A stretch of 34,382 nucleotides of DNA, taken from contig JACOTZ010000134.1 in assembly GCA_016178155.1 (NCBI GenBank), positions 1 through 34,382 on the forward strand, written 5' to 3'. The translations under genes were made by a program, and so were the position numbers. How positions within the stretch are numbered: the stretch's first letter is position 1; the number at the start of each line of letters is the position of its first letter. The DNA is from Acidobacteriota bacterium. Lineage in GTDB: Bacteria > Acidobacteriota > Terriglobia > Bryobacterales > Bryobacteraceae. Under the pieces are notes generated by a model. That model saw only the letters and a program-made list of their open reading frames with translations, had not been told where the DNA came from and made no database searches. This document shows, one piece after another, positions 1-9,418 of the stretch.

Positions 1-2
1 TC

Positions 3-470
3 TACTGGCGCTCCCGCCGCATCGGCCGCGCCGAGCGCGAGATCGTCGCCGCCATGGAACGCTGCTTCAACGGCGGCCTCGGCGAAGCCTTCGCGCACAC
101 CGAAGGACTCACTCGCATCGTCCGCTACGAGACCGCCATTGACCGCACCTTCAAAAGCAGCCTCCACGAGCTCAAGGCGCTGCAGAACGCTCGATTCGAG
201 CTCGGCTCCTTCGCCCCCTCTGAGGTCGTTTCAATCGAGCCCCCGCCCGCCGCCGAGGCCGAACCCACCCCCGCCCCGGCCGCCGAGCCTCCGCAACCCG
301 CTGCGCAAACGGCTACTTCCGCAAAATTGGCTTCGCTTCGTCAGCCTCAACCCGCGGCCGTCCAAGCTCCGGAAATCCCGGCCGCTGTCCCCGAAACCCT
401 CGCCCCCGGCCACCGCGAGCATCCGAAAAGCGGAAAGGAGAGCGGCGACCCGGTCCAGCAGGCCGCCTGA
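3..470 (+). CDS. Conserved hypothetical protein, C-terminal part (5' end outside window)
   Basis: The reading frame is open from position 3 and ends with TGA at 470, so the gene begins upstream of the window; the ATG at 54 is internal. The visible protein has a charged helical part (RYETAIDR, then LHELKALQNAR) followed by a long Pro/Ala-rich, low-complexity tail from about residue 75 of the visible part. From memory, the arrangement of an R-Y-E-x3-D-R motif followed by a short helix ending in LQ-x-AR is typical of a large family of acidobacterial and planctomycete hypothetical proteins whose N-terminus carries an RRNA-x-STGP motif; that N-terminus cannot be checked here. The function of the family is unknown. 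The overlapping plus-strand frame 139-822 is rejected because its composition is only Arg/Pro/Ser-rich. Confidence 0.6.
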   Translation, partial: YWRSRRIGRAEREIVAAMERCFNGGLGEAFAHTEGLTRIVRYETAIDRTFKSSLHELKALQNARFELGSFAPSEVVSIEPPPAAEAEPTPAPAAEPPQPAAQTATSAKLASLRQPQPAAVQAPEIPAAVPETLAPGHREHPKSGKESGDPVQQAA

Positions 471-769
471 CCGCCCGGGAACCGTGCGAGCCGGACAATC
501 GGATTACTACGGCGCCCGCAGTGTGGCCGCCCAGCAGGATATGACAGCCGGCTTTGCCGTATGCGGCACGGCCCACCATTGTGCTGTTTCACACGCGCGG
601 CGGAGCGTCCCCCCTCGCGGCTCCTGCTCCACCGCCAAGCTGTGCATGCCCCGCACTGCGCGCCGCCGGCGGACGCGTCATAATGGAAGTTGTTCCAGTC
701 GTTTTCCGGTCTCGCGGCCCGCTCGCGCCGCTCCGGTCAATCATCCAATTCCTCGAAGAGGTCACGCTC
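471..769. other. Intergenic region upstream of the sdh operon
   Basis: About 300 bases lie between the partial gene and sdhC. No convincing coding frame is present; frames running through it lack a ribosome binding site and protein-like composition. A CATAAT hexamer at 679-684 resembles a -10 box, but no good -35 box lies at the right distance, so no promoter is called. A GAAGAGG Shine-Dalgarno sequence at 755-761 precedes the sdhC ATG by 8 nt and decides that start. Confidence 0.5.
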
Positions 770-1456
770 ATGAGCGCCGTCGCGGTCGACCCGCGCTTGG
801 CGCGCGCCTTCCGCTTTTATGAAACCACCGTGGGCAAGAAGGTCATTATGGCCGCCACCGGTCTCATCCTGTTCGGCTTCGTGATCGCCCATCTGCTCGG
901 CAATCTTCAGATCTTCCTCGGCGATCCCCAGATCCTCGCCGACTACGCCCACAAGCTGCGCGCGATTCCCGCCCTGCTCTGGGCCGCGCGCATCACGCTG
1001 CTCCTCGCCGTGCTTCTGCACATCTGGGCCGCCGTCCAGCTCGCCCGCCTCAAGATCGATGCCCGGCCCGTCAGCTATCGAAAGCGCCGCGCCGTAGGCT
1101 CCACCTACGCCTCACGCACCATGTACTGGAGCGGCCCCATCATCGCGGCCTTCGTGATTTACCACTTGATGCATTTCACCTGGGGAACTGCGCTTCCCGG
1201 TTTTCAGGAGCTGCGCCCGCATGAGAACGTCGTGCTCGGCTTCCGGTCCGTCCCGGCTTCGCTCGTCTATATCGCCGCGATGGTGCTGCTCGGCCTGCAC
1301 CTCCACCACGGCCTCTGGAGTATGTTCCAGACCCTGGGCGTCAGCCATCCGCGCTACACCCCGGCGCTCAAGCGCTTCGCCGCCGCCATCGCGCTGTTCA
1401 TCGCGCTGGGCAACATTTCCATCCCCGTTGCCGTGATGGCCGGCCTGATCAGATAA
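770..1456 (+). CDS. sdhC: Succinate dehydrogenase cytochrome b subunit (b558 type)
   Basis: This 228-residue integral membrane protein is the heme- and quinone-binding anchor of succinate:quinone oxidoreductase (complex II). Five hydrophobic segments are visible: around [69 protein letters not shown] and [17 protein letters not shown]. Histidines recur inside them ([28 protein letters not shown]), as expected for axial ligands of the one-chain, di-heme cytochrome b558 type with five helices; no separate sdhD is present, which agrees. The ATG at 770 is chosen over the in-frame ATG at 554 because it has a GAAGAGG Shine-Dalgarno sequence and gives the usual family length. One base separates its stop from sdhA. 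Confidence 0.93.
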   Translation: MSAVAVDPRLARAFRFYETTVGKKVIMAATGLILFGFVIAHLLGNLQIFLGDPQILADYAHKLRAIPALLWAARITLLLAVLLHIWAAVQLARLKIDARPVSYRKRRAVGSTYASRTMYWSGPIIAAFVIYHLMHFTWGTALPGFQELRPHENVVLGFRSVPASLVYIAAMVLLGLHLHHGLWSMFQTLGVSHPRYTPALKRFAAAIALFIALGNISIPVAVMAGLIR

Positions 1457-1457
1457 C

Positions 1458-3367
<1,910 letters not shown>

Positions 3368-3371
<4 letters not shown>

Positions 3372-4135
3372 ATCTCACGTTGCACGTCTGGCGCCAGCGC
3401 AACCCTCGGGACAAAGGCCGCATGGTGCGCTACGAAGTGAAGGACGTCAGCACGCACATGTCTTTTCTTGAAATGCTCGACGTGCTGAACGAGAGCCTCA
3501 TCGCCCGCGGCGAGGAGCCCATCGCGTTCGACCATGACTGCCGCGAGGGTATCTGCGGAAGCTGCGGCTTCATGATCAACGGCGTCGCCCACGGGCCCCT
3601 GCCCGGCACTACCGTGTGCCAGCTCCACATGCGCCATTTCCGCGACGGCGATGTCCTGTATCTCGAGCCTTGGCGCGCGCGCGCGTTCCCCGTAATTAAG
3701 GACCTGGTCGTGAACCGGTCTTCGCTCGATCGAATTATCGCCGCGGGCGGCTATGTCTCGGTGGCGGCGGGCAGCGCGCCGGATGGCAACGTGGTCCCCG
3801 TGCCGAAGGAAAACGCCGAGCGGGCCATGGATGCCGCCGCCTGCATCGGCTGCGGAGCCTGCGTCGCCGCTTGCCCCAATGCCGCCGCCGCACTGTTCAC
3901 CGGGGCCAAGATCGCGCACCTCGCGCTGCTGCCGCAGGGCCAGCCCGAGCGCCGGCGGCGCGCGTTGAACATGGTCGTGCGGATGCACCGCGAGCGCTTC
4001 GGCAACTGCACCAACATCGGCGAATGCGAGGCCGTCTGTCCCAAGCAGATCCGCATCGAGGTGATTGCCATCATGAATCGCGACTTTATTCGGGCAAGCT
4101 GGAGCGAGCGGCAGGACAAGCTCAAGAACGAGTAG
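3368..4135 (+). CDS. sdhB: Succinate dehydrogenase iron-sulfur subunit
   Basis: 255-residue electron-transfer subunit linking the SdhA flavin to the quinone site. All three cluster motifs are visible: [2Fe-2S] ligands C58, C63, C66 and C84 (CREGICGSC, then VCQLH); the [4Fe-4S] motif C159-x2-C-x2-C-x3-C169P; and the third cluster with C214, C220 and C224 ([12 protein letters not shown]). The N-terminal domain is ferredoxin-like and the C-terminal domain helical. The start codon overlaps the sdhA stop by four bases. The protein is complete and of family length. No further Sdh gene follows; the next start lies 71 bases downstream. Confidence 0.95.
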
Positions 4136-4206
4136 CGGGCTCCCCTTTCACAGTTAACGAACTTACTGTTGGCCGTGGACTGGTCGCGCTGCGGCGTCTA
4201 ACTTGT

Positions 4207-4770
4207 ATGCCGTTCAAAGACATTCCGATCGAACAGTGGAAAGGCTTTTGCAACGAGTTCAGCCACGACCATGCGGGCTGCAGCGCCACGGTTGAGATCT
4301 GCCCGTCTGGGACTTCCGAGAGCCGGACGGCTGCCCGGGACATGCCGTTCGCGGGCATTTCCATGGATGACGGCTCGCGCCGCGTGAATATCCTGCTCGG
4401 CGACCGCGGCCGCCATCTCGCTCACAACGTGGACGGGTGCGAGCGCATTCGCTTCGACGACCGCTCCCCGAGCGGGCGTGACATCGTCGAGTTCGAGGGC
4501 GCCGACGGATCGGTGACCCGCGTCGAATGCCTGCTCCACACTGGCGCGAACGCAGCGCGAGGACCGGTGGAGAGCGGTCTGCCGGGCGGCGGCAAGGGAC
4601 GTCGCGACGAGGTCGGGAAGTCGGGCGTTTACCCGCTCTCACACTCCGCGGAAGCCAGTCCCGATGCCCCGATCGTGCAGCCCGGCGGCTGGGGCCAGAA
4701 GGGTCGTCTCGAAGGCTACAAAGACCACGGCGACTCTGAGATCTCGACCGAGCGCAAGCGCAGGATGTGA
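4207..4770 (+). CDS. DUF5335-like protein with extra basic C-terminal tail
   Basis: 187 residues from the ATG at 4207. Residues 1-105 resemble DUF5335: an opening IPIEQWKGFCNEFS, then HDHAGCSATVEIC, a central RDMPFAGISMD, a VNILLG strand and a closing DIVEFEGADGSVTRVE strand. This assignment is from memory of the family pattern, and the family has no established function. Residues from about 110 on are low-complexity, Gly/Arg/Ser-rich and unlike the domain, which normally ends near 110 residues, so the last 80 codons may be a read-through extension. There is no good Shine-Dalgarno sequence. The gap of 71 bases after sdhB, with no terminator seen, leaves open whether it is cotranscribed with the sdh operon. 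Confidence 0.6.
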   Translation: MPFKDIPIEQWKGFCNEFSHDHAGCSATVEICPSGTSESRTAARDMPFAGISMDDGSRRVNILLGDRGRHLAHNVDGCERIRFDDRSPSGRDIVEFEGADGSVTRVECLLHTGANAARGPVESGLPGGGKGRRDEVGKSGVYPLSHSAEASPDAPIVQPGGWGQKGRLEGYKDHGDSEISTERKRRM

Positions 4771-4793
4771 CCCCTGCTGCCCACCCGCGTCGA

Positions 4794-4863
4794 CCGGCCT
4801 CCTTGCCGGGCTCGGCGCGTAACGTGCCGATCGTACCGAGCCGCGTCGCGTGAGCAAGCGGCC
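4794..4863 (-). repeat. Dispersed imperfect-palindrome repeat, copy D (inverted)
   Basis: Read on the minus strand this segment begins with CCGCTTGCTCACGCG-like sequence, has a centre matching GTACGATCGGCACGTTACG, and closes with GAGCCCGGCAAGGAGGCCGG. Copy B at 24070-24137 shows the same arm and nearly the same centre (GTGCGATCGACACGTTGCG). It lies between two convergent genes, 23 bases after the stop at 4770 and 39 bases before the stop at 4903, so it could also act as a two-way transcription terminator (inference). Confidence 0.75.
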
Positions 4864-4902
4864 CATTTCGTGCGTTTAGAGCATTTTTGCGCCGCAAAGC
4901 AG

Positions 4903-6045
4903 CTATCCCTCCCGCACGCGCCGGACGAACTGCACGGCCGCAAGTGCCACCGCCGCGCAGCCCATGAACAGCAGCACGAGGCCCTGCAGCCACAGCTCCG
5001 CGAATCCGGCGCCGCGCAGGATGATGCCCCGCAGGATGGCGATGAAGTAGGTGGCCGGAATGATGCGGCTGATCCATTGGAAGACCAGCGGCATGTTATC
5101 GATCAGAAAGATGTAGCCGGAGAGGAACACCGATGGCAGCAGCGTGCCGAAGGCCAACTGGAATGCTTCCCCTTGGCTGCGGGCGCGAGTGGAAATCAGC
5201 AGCCCGATCCCGAGTGTGACCAGGATGAACGGCACGGCAAAGGCGAACAACAGCAGCAGGCTGCCGTGCACGGGCACCTGGAAGACAAAGCGCATGACCG
5301 AGAGAATGGCGCACAACTCGAGGAAACCGAGCACCCCGTAAGGAGTCATCTTGCCCACCATCAGCCCGAGCGGGCTCACGGGCGTGAGCGAGAGCTGGTC
5401 GAGCGTGCCGCGCTCGCGCTCGCGCACGATCGAGAGGGCCACCAGCAGGATCAGCATCGCCTGCATAACGATCGCGATCATGCCCGGCACGAAGAAGTTG
5501 GGCGAGCGCGTGCCGGGGTTGAAGAGCACCCTGGGCCGCACCTCCACTGCCAGCGCTGCCCGCCCGCCGAGCGCCCGCCGCAGGCTCTCGCGCAGCGCCA
5601 CCCCCGTGGCCACGTTCAGCGCCTGCCCGGTGATGTTCGAGTCCGAGCCGTCCACCAGCAGCAGCACCGCCGCCGGCACACCCTCCTGCACCCGGCGCGA
5701 GAAGTCCACCGGAATCTTGATCCCGACGCGCGCCTTGCCGGAGACGATGCGCTCGGTCAGTTCGTCGTCGGAAGCCGCCACGTAGCGGATCGCAAACACG
5801 TCCGTGTTGACGAAGGCGTCGAGCAGCCGGCGGCTCTCCTGCGTATGCGCCTGATCGAGCACCACCGTCGGCACCTGGCGGATATTGGTGTCGATGGCGA
5901 AGCCGAACAGGATCAGTTGGACCACTGGGATGAACAGCGCGAAGAACAGCGTCGCCCGCTCGCGCAGGATGTGGGTGATCTCCTTGCGGCACACTGGGCC
6001 CGCGCCCGCAAACAGGGCACGCCGCGGCCGGCGCGCCAGGGTCAT
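4903..6045 (-). CDS. ABC-2 type transporter permease (YhhJ/YbhS-like)
   Basis: 380-residue membrane subunit of an ABC exporter. An N-terminal [19 protein letters not shown] segment leads into the first membrane helix, followed by a large extracytoplasmic region (residues about 45-170) and a cluster of C-terminal helices ([38 protein letters not shown], a [13 protein letters not shown] segment and a last helix near the end), the layout of the ABC2_membrane family with a long first loop. The start is the ATG at 6045, overlapping the ATPase stop by ATGA; the longer frame upstream is a shadow of the ATPase gene. It is the last gene of the BNR-HlyD-ATPase-permease operon. In YbhFSR-like systems two permeases are common; only one is present here, so it may work as a homodimer. 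The substrate is unknown. Confidence 0.88.
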   Translation of the reverse strand: MTLARRPRRALFAGAGPVCRKEITHILRERATLFFALFIPVVQLILFGFAIDTNIRQVPTVVLDQAHTQESRRLLDAFVNTDVFAIRYVAASDDELTERIVSGKARVGIKIPVDFSRRVQEGVPAAVLLLVDGSDSNITGQALNVATGVALRESLRRALGGRAALAVEVRPRVLFNPGTRSPNFFVPGMIAIVMQAMLILLVALSIVRERERGTLDQLSLTPVSPLGLMVGKMTPYGVLGFLELCAILSVMRFVFQVPVHGSLLLLFAFAVPFILVTLGIGLLISTRARSQGEAFQLAFGTLLPSVFLSGYIFLIDNMPLVFQWISRIIPATYFIAILRGIILRGAGFAELWLQGLVLLFMGCAAVALAAVQFVRRVREG

Positions 6046-7007
6046 GGCCGCGCTCCGTCCTGCATGATGCGGTAGGTGAGCGTGACGAATACGTCCTCGA
6101 GCGAAGGCTCGACCGGCCGCACTTCCGCGTTCGCGCAGCCCCGCCGGGCCAGCTCCGCGGCCAGCGCCTGCTCGGATGCGCGCGCATCGACCAGCGCGTG
6201 GATGGCGCGCCCGAAGATCGTCGCCTCGCGCACGTACGGAAGCTCGCGCACAATCGTGAGCGTCGACGACGCGTTCGCGCAGTCGATCTCGACGCGCATC
6301 GTGCCCGGCGGGCTCGCCTCGGGCATCCGCTTCAGCTCTTCCGGAGTGCCCATGGCGACCAGGCGCGAGAGGTAGATGTAGCCCACGCGCCCGCAGCGCT
6401 CGGCTTCGTCCATGTAGTGCGTGGTCACGAAGAAGGTCACGCCCTGGCCCGAAAGTTGGAACAGCAGGTCCCACAGCGCGCGCCGCGCCACCGGGTCGAT
6501 GCCTGCGGTGGGCTCGTCGAGGAACACCACCTCGGGCGCATGGATGATGGCGCAGGCGAGCGCGAGCCGCTGCTTCCAGCCGCCCGAGAGCGCGCCGGCG
6601 CGCCGCTCCAGGTACGGCGCGATGCCCGTCAGCCCGATCACGAAGTCCCGGCGCTCGCGCCGCGCCCCCGGCTCGAGGTTGTAGACGCCCGCATAGAAGT
6701 CGATGTTCTCGGAAACCGTCAGGTCCTCGTAGAGGCCGAAGCGCTGCGACATGTAGCCGATATAGCGCTTGATCTCGCGGGTGTTGCGCGCCACGTCCAT
6801 CCCCAGAATCGTGGCGCGGCCCCCGGCGATCTTCACCAGCCCGCACAGCGCCTTGATCAGCGACGTCTTGCCTGAGCCGTTCGGGCCAAGGAAACCGAAC
6901 AGCTCGCCGCGGCCGATCTCGAGACTCACCTCGTTGACCGCGACCACGGGTCCGTAGCGGACCGTCACGCTATCGGTCCGGATGACGGGATCGCCGTTAC
7001 CGGGCAT
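6042..7007 (-). CDS. ABC transporter ATP-binding protein (YbhF-like, single domain)
   Basis: 321-residue ATPase that drives the neighbouring ABC-2 permease. Walker A is GPNGSGKT (residues 41-48), the Q-loop is in [13 protein letters not shown], the signature is LSGGWKQR (140-147), Walker B is VVFLDEP (160-166), and the switch histidine is in TTHYMDEAE (His197). A C-terminal region of about 95 residues ending in [11 protein letters not shown] is typical of DrrA/YbhF-type exporters. E. coli YbhF carries two ATPase halves; this protein has one. A 92-base gap separates it from the HlyD-like gene upstream, and its stop overlaps the permease start, so the two are probably translated together. Confidence 0.92.
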   Translation of the reverse strand: MPGNGDPVIRTDSVTVRYGPVVAVNEVSLEIGRGELFGFLGPNGSGKTSLIKALCGLVKIAGGRATILGMDVARNTREIKRYIGYMSQRFGLYEDLTVSENIDFYAGVYNLEPGARRERRDFVIGLTGIAPYLERRAGALSGGWKQRLALACAIIHAPEVVFLDEPTAGIDPVARRALWDLLFQLSGQGVTFFVTTHYMDEAERCGRVGYIYLSRLVAMGTPEELKRMPEASPPGTMRVEIDCANASSTLTIVRELPYVREATIFGRAIHALVDARASEQALAAELARRGCANAEVRPVEPSLEDVFVTLTYRIMQDGARP

Positions 7008-7099
7008 GTCTCACCTGCGCCTTATCGCGGGCCCCGGTGGCCCGATTGCCCGCGGCACGTGCCGGCGTTCACGTTGACCTCGGGAGGCGCCCATCGCCG

Positions 7100-8254
7100 T
7101 CAGGATTCGAGGCGCACGGTCGCGGCCATGCCCGGCTTGAGCAGGCCCGAGCTGTTGTCGACTCGCACTTTGACCCCGAAGACCTGGTGCTCGCGGTCTT
7201 CACGAGTCTGCACGTTGCGGGGCAGGAACTCGGCTTGGGCGGCGATCTGCTCGATGGTCCCGCTGAACTGCCGTTTGGGGAAGCTCTCCACCTCGACCGA
7301 AGCCTTTTGGCCGGGGCGCACGTGGGCGAGCCGCGGCTCGGGCACGTAGATGCGCACCCAGAGCTGCGAGAGCTCGAGCAGCGTAACCACCGGCTTGCCC
7401 GCGGGCACCAGGTCGCCGGGCCGGACGCTCACGACCTCGACCCGCGCCTCGGTGGGGGCACGCACTTGCATCTCGGCGAGCTGTGTGTCGCGTTCGCGCA
7501 GGTGCGCGCGCGCTTCCTCGAGCCGCGCGCGTGCCGCCGCGATCTCTTCCCGGCGGTACCCTGAACGCATCAGTTGCGCGTTGGCCTGCGCCTGGCGGAC
7601 GCGCTGCTCGGCCGCGCGGAGCTCTTCCTGGCGGGTTCCGGCGTGCAGCAGCTCCACCCGTTTGCGGGCCGCTTCGGCGCGCTTCCCCAGCGCGTCCCGC
7701 CGCGCCCGCGCATCGTCGACCGACTGCGCCGCCACGTCGCCGGTGCCGTGAAGCTGCTCGAGCCGGCGTGCGGCGACCTCGGCATTGGCAGCTTCGGCAC
7801 GCGCGGCGTCGTAATCGGCCTGTGCCTGCTGGATCTCCTGGGGGCGGGGCCCGGCGCGGAGCTCGGCGAGCGCCGCCTGCTCGCGGCGGGCCGCTGCCTC
7901 GGCCTGCTGGATCTCTTCGGGACGGAAGCCGCGCTCCAGCTTGGCGGCGTCGGCCTCGGCCTGGGCGATGCGCGCTTCGATCTGCAACCGCTGCGCGTTC
8001 AGCTCGGCGGCTTCAAAGCGGACGAGCACCGCGCCGGGCTGCACCATCTGCCCCTCCTGGACCAGCACTTCGGTGACGCGCCCGCCCACGCGCGAGCCCG
8101 CTTGAATCTCGCGCGTCTCGATGGCGCCGGCGAAGACCAGCGCATCGCCCGCGTCGTCTCGCGAGCGCCAGAAGGCCAGGGCGATGCCCGCCGCCACGAG
8201 CACGATCCCGAGTGGGATCGCACGCCGCGCCCTCGCGCCACCTTCGCTCGTCAT
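7100..8254 (-). CDS. HlyD-family periplasmic adaptor (membrane fusion protein)
   Basis: 384 residues. An N-terminal membrane anchor (IPLGIVLVAAGIALAFW, about residues 13-29) is followed by a lipoyl-like half (AGSRVGGRVTEVLVQEGQMV), a long Ala/Glu/Arg-rich coiled-coil hairpin (about residues 85-250), the second lipoyl half (MQVRAPTEARVEVVSVRPGDLV) and a beta-barrel domain ending in GLLKPGMAATVRLES. The hairpin contains a recurring G-x-R-x-E-E-I-x2-A unit (four copies: RGFRPEEI, AGPRPQEI, AGTRQEEL, SGYRREEI), also seen in YbhG/YhiI-type adaptors. It probably connects the inner-membrane ABC pump to an outer-membrane channel, though no TolC-like gene is in the window. The start at 8254 lies 5 bases after the stop of the BNR gene, giving residue 1 before the anchor. 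Confidence 0.88.
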   Translation of the reverse strand: MTSEGGARARRAIPLGIVLVAAGIALAFWRSRDDAGDALVFAGAIETREIQAGSRVGGRVTEVLVQEGQMVQPGAVLVRFEAAELNAQRLQIEARIAQAEADAAKLERGFRPEEIQQAEAAARREQAALAELRAGPRPQEIQQAQADYDAARAEAANAEVAARRLEQLHGTGDVAAQSVDDARARRDALGKRAEAARKRVELLHAGTRQEELRAAEQRVRQAQANAQLMRSGYRREEIAAARARLEEARAHLRERDTQLAEMQVRAPTEARVEVVSVRPGDLVPAGKPVVTLLELSQLWVRIYVPEPRLAHVRPGQKASVEVESFPKRQFSGTIEQIAAQAEFLPRNVQTREDREHQVFGVKVRVDNSSGLLKPGMAATVRLES

Positions 8255-8259
8255 CCGGG

Positions 8260-9297
8260 TTATTCGCCGAGCTTCTCGACTTTGACGGTACCCCCCTCTT
8301 CCCAGGCCGCGTAGACGGGCCCGCTGCCGGCGAGGCTGACGAACGAGCCGCCGGGCGCGAGCAGCTCGGCCTCCCGCCCGGGGCTTTGCACCCGAATGCC
8401 GCCCTCGCCCGTCCAAGCGAGGTAGATGCCGGCGCGGCCGGCCGCGATCGCCGGGTCCTTGCCCTTGCCCAGCTCGACCTCTGGCGCGCCGGCTGCCGCC
8501 ACGAAGACCGTGCTCTCGCGCCGCCAGGCGGTCTGCAGCCTGCCTTTGCTATCCACGGCAAAGCTGCCGCCGTCCATGGGGCACGCGTTGAGCGGCCAGC
8601 TGCCTTTCCCCAGCTTCTCGGCGCGGAAGCTCCTGCCGCCGTCGCTGGAGGTTGCGAGCCACAGATCACGCTTGCCGCCGAGCCAGTTCCGCCACATCGC
8701 GTACAGCTCGCCGTTGGGGCCGGCGAGCGCCGAAGGATGGCAGCACTCGCAGATGTGGCCGTCGGGCGATTCATACACGAGGAAGTTCGGCGACCAGGTG
8801 GCGCCCCGGTCTTTGGAAACCGCGCCGTACAGCCGGGTGCCTTTCGCCCGCAGGTCAAGCCAGGTCGCGAAGAGCGTGCCGTCGCGTCCCGCGGCCAGGC
8901 TGTGCAGGCCCTCGCGAGCCGCCGCCACGACATCGTTGACCTTCACGCCTTGCGACCAGGTCTTCCCGCCATCGTGCGAGCGCCAGGCGACGACGTCGCC
9001 ATCGTGGCCGCGCTGCTCGCCCACGACCGCCGTGATGACGATGTCCCCGCCGGCCAGGGCGATGCGCGGGCCGCGGTGCCGGCCGAGCGCGAGGAAGGTG
9101 GCCTCGGAGACCTTCACCGGTTTCGAGAAGCTCCTCCCCTCATCGGTCGAGGCGGCGAAGTACACCACCTTGCCGGCGCCGAACGTCAGCGCGACGGTTT
9201 GCCCTTTCGCCGCGATCTGGGGCTGCGCGTATTTTGCATTCGGGGCGTCCGGGACAATTGGCAGAGCTGCAAATAAGGAAATCAGAATAGGAAGCAC
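8260..9297 (-). CDS. Asp-box (BNR) beta-propeller, sialidase-like secreted protein
   Basis: 345 residues starting at GTG. The N-terminus (MLPILISLFAALP) is a short signal-peptide-like segment, so the protein is probably exported. Four Asp-box motifs of the S-x-D-x-G-x-x-F/W type are visible: STDEGRSF, SHDGGKTW, SKDRGATW and SSDGGRSF, spaced as in a six-bladed propeller. There is no clear set of sialidase catalytic residues (arginine triad or FRIP motif), so an enzyme activity is not claimed. A C-x-C-C cluster (HICECCHPS, C183, C185, C186) and a further cysteine (C239 in NACPMDGG) stand out. It is the first gene of the efflux operon, 5 bases before the HlyD-like gene, but its link with export is unclear. 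No good Shine-Dalgarno sequence is seen. Confidence 0.75.
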   Translation of the reverse strand: MLPILISLFAALPIVPDAPNAKYAQPQIAAKGQTVALTFGAGKVVYFAASTDEGRSFSKPVKVSEATFLALGRHRGPRIALAGGDIVITAVVGEQRGHDGDVVAWRSHDGGKTWSQGVKVNDVVAAAREGLHSLAAGRDGTLFATWLDLRAKGTRLYGAVSKDRGATWSPNFLVYESPDGHICECCHPSALAGPNGELYAMWRNWLGGKRDLWLATSSDGGRSFRAEKLGKGSWPLNACPMDGGSFAVDSKGRLQTAWRRESTVFVAAAGAPEVELGKGKDPAIAAGRAGIYLAWTGEGGIRVQSPGREAELLAPGGSFVSLAGSGPVYAAWEEGGTVKVEKLGE

Positions 9298-9305
9298 AAT
9301 TCGAG

Positions 9306-9335
9306 GGTAGCGAATCGGGGGCCGGCTTCGCTACC
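9306..9335 (-). other. Perfect 9-bp hairpin upstream of the BNR gene
   Basis: GGTAGCGAA (9306-9314) pairs perfectly with TTCGCTACC (9327-9335) across a 12-nt loop. It ends 8 bases before the GTG start at 9297. It could be a terminator for the upstream receptor gene or a structure in the leader of the BNR operon. There is no T-run after it, so intrinsic termination is not assured. Confidence 0.5.
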
Positions 9336-9372
9336 GGACCGGTGCGGTGCGCCGGAAGGCTCGGGCGGCGAA

Positions 9373-9397
9373 GCTGCGGGTGACCTTCGCCCGCAGC
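9373..9397 (-). terminator. Candidate terminator hairpin of the Oar-type receptor gene
   Basis: GCTGCGGG (9373-9380) pairs perfectly with CCCGCAGC (9390-9397) over a 9-nt loop. It lies 21 bases beyond the stop codon of the minus-strand receptor gene. The expected U-tract is missing, so it may only be an mRNA end-stabilising stem. Confidence 0.4.
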
Positions 9398-9418
9398 GCG
9401 GCCCACCGCCAGACCTCC

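Noticed and set aside
139-822. 227-residue plus-strand frame overlapping the first partial gene and sdhC
   Set aside because: It is Arg/Pro/Ser low complexity, has no ribosome binding site and runs into sdhC in another frame.
4870-6075. 401-residue plus-strand frame opposite the ABC permease
   Set aside because: The His/Gln/Arg/Glu-rich sequence is typical of the reverse complement of membrane-protein codons; the permease on the minus strand is well supported.
8260-9297. Calling the Asp-box protein a sialidase
   Set aside because: Asp boxes are present, but the arginine triad, FRIP motif and catalytic Tyr/Glu are not recognisable, so only the fold is claimed.
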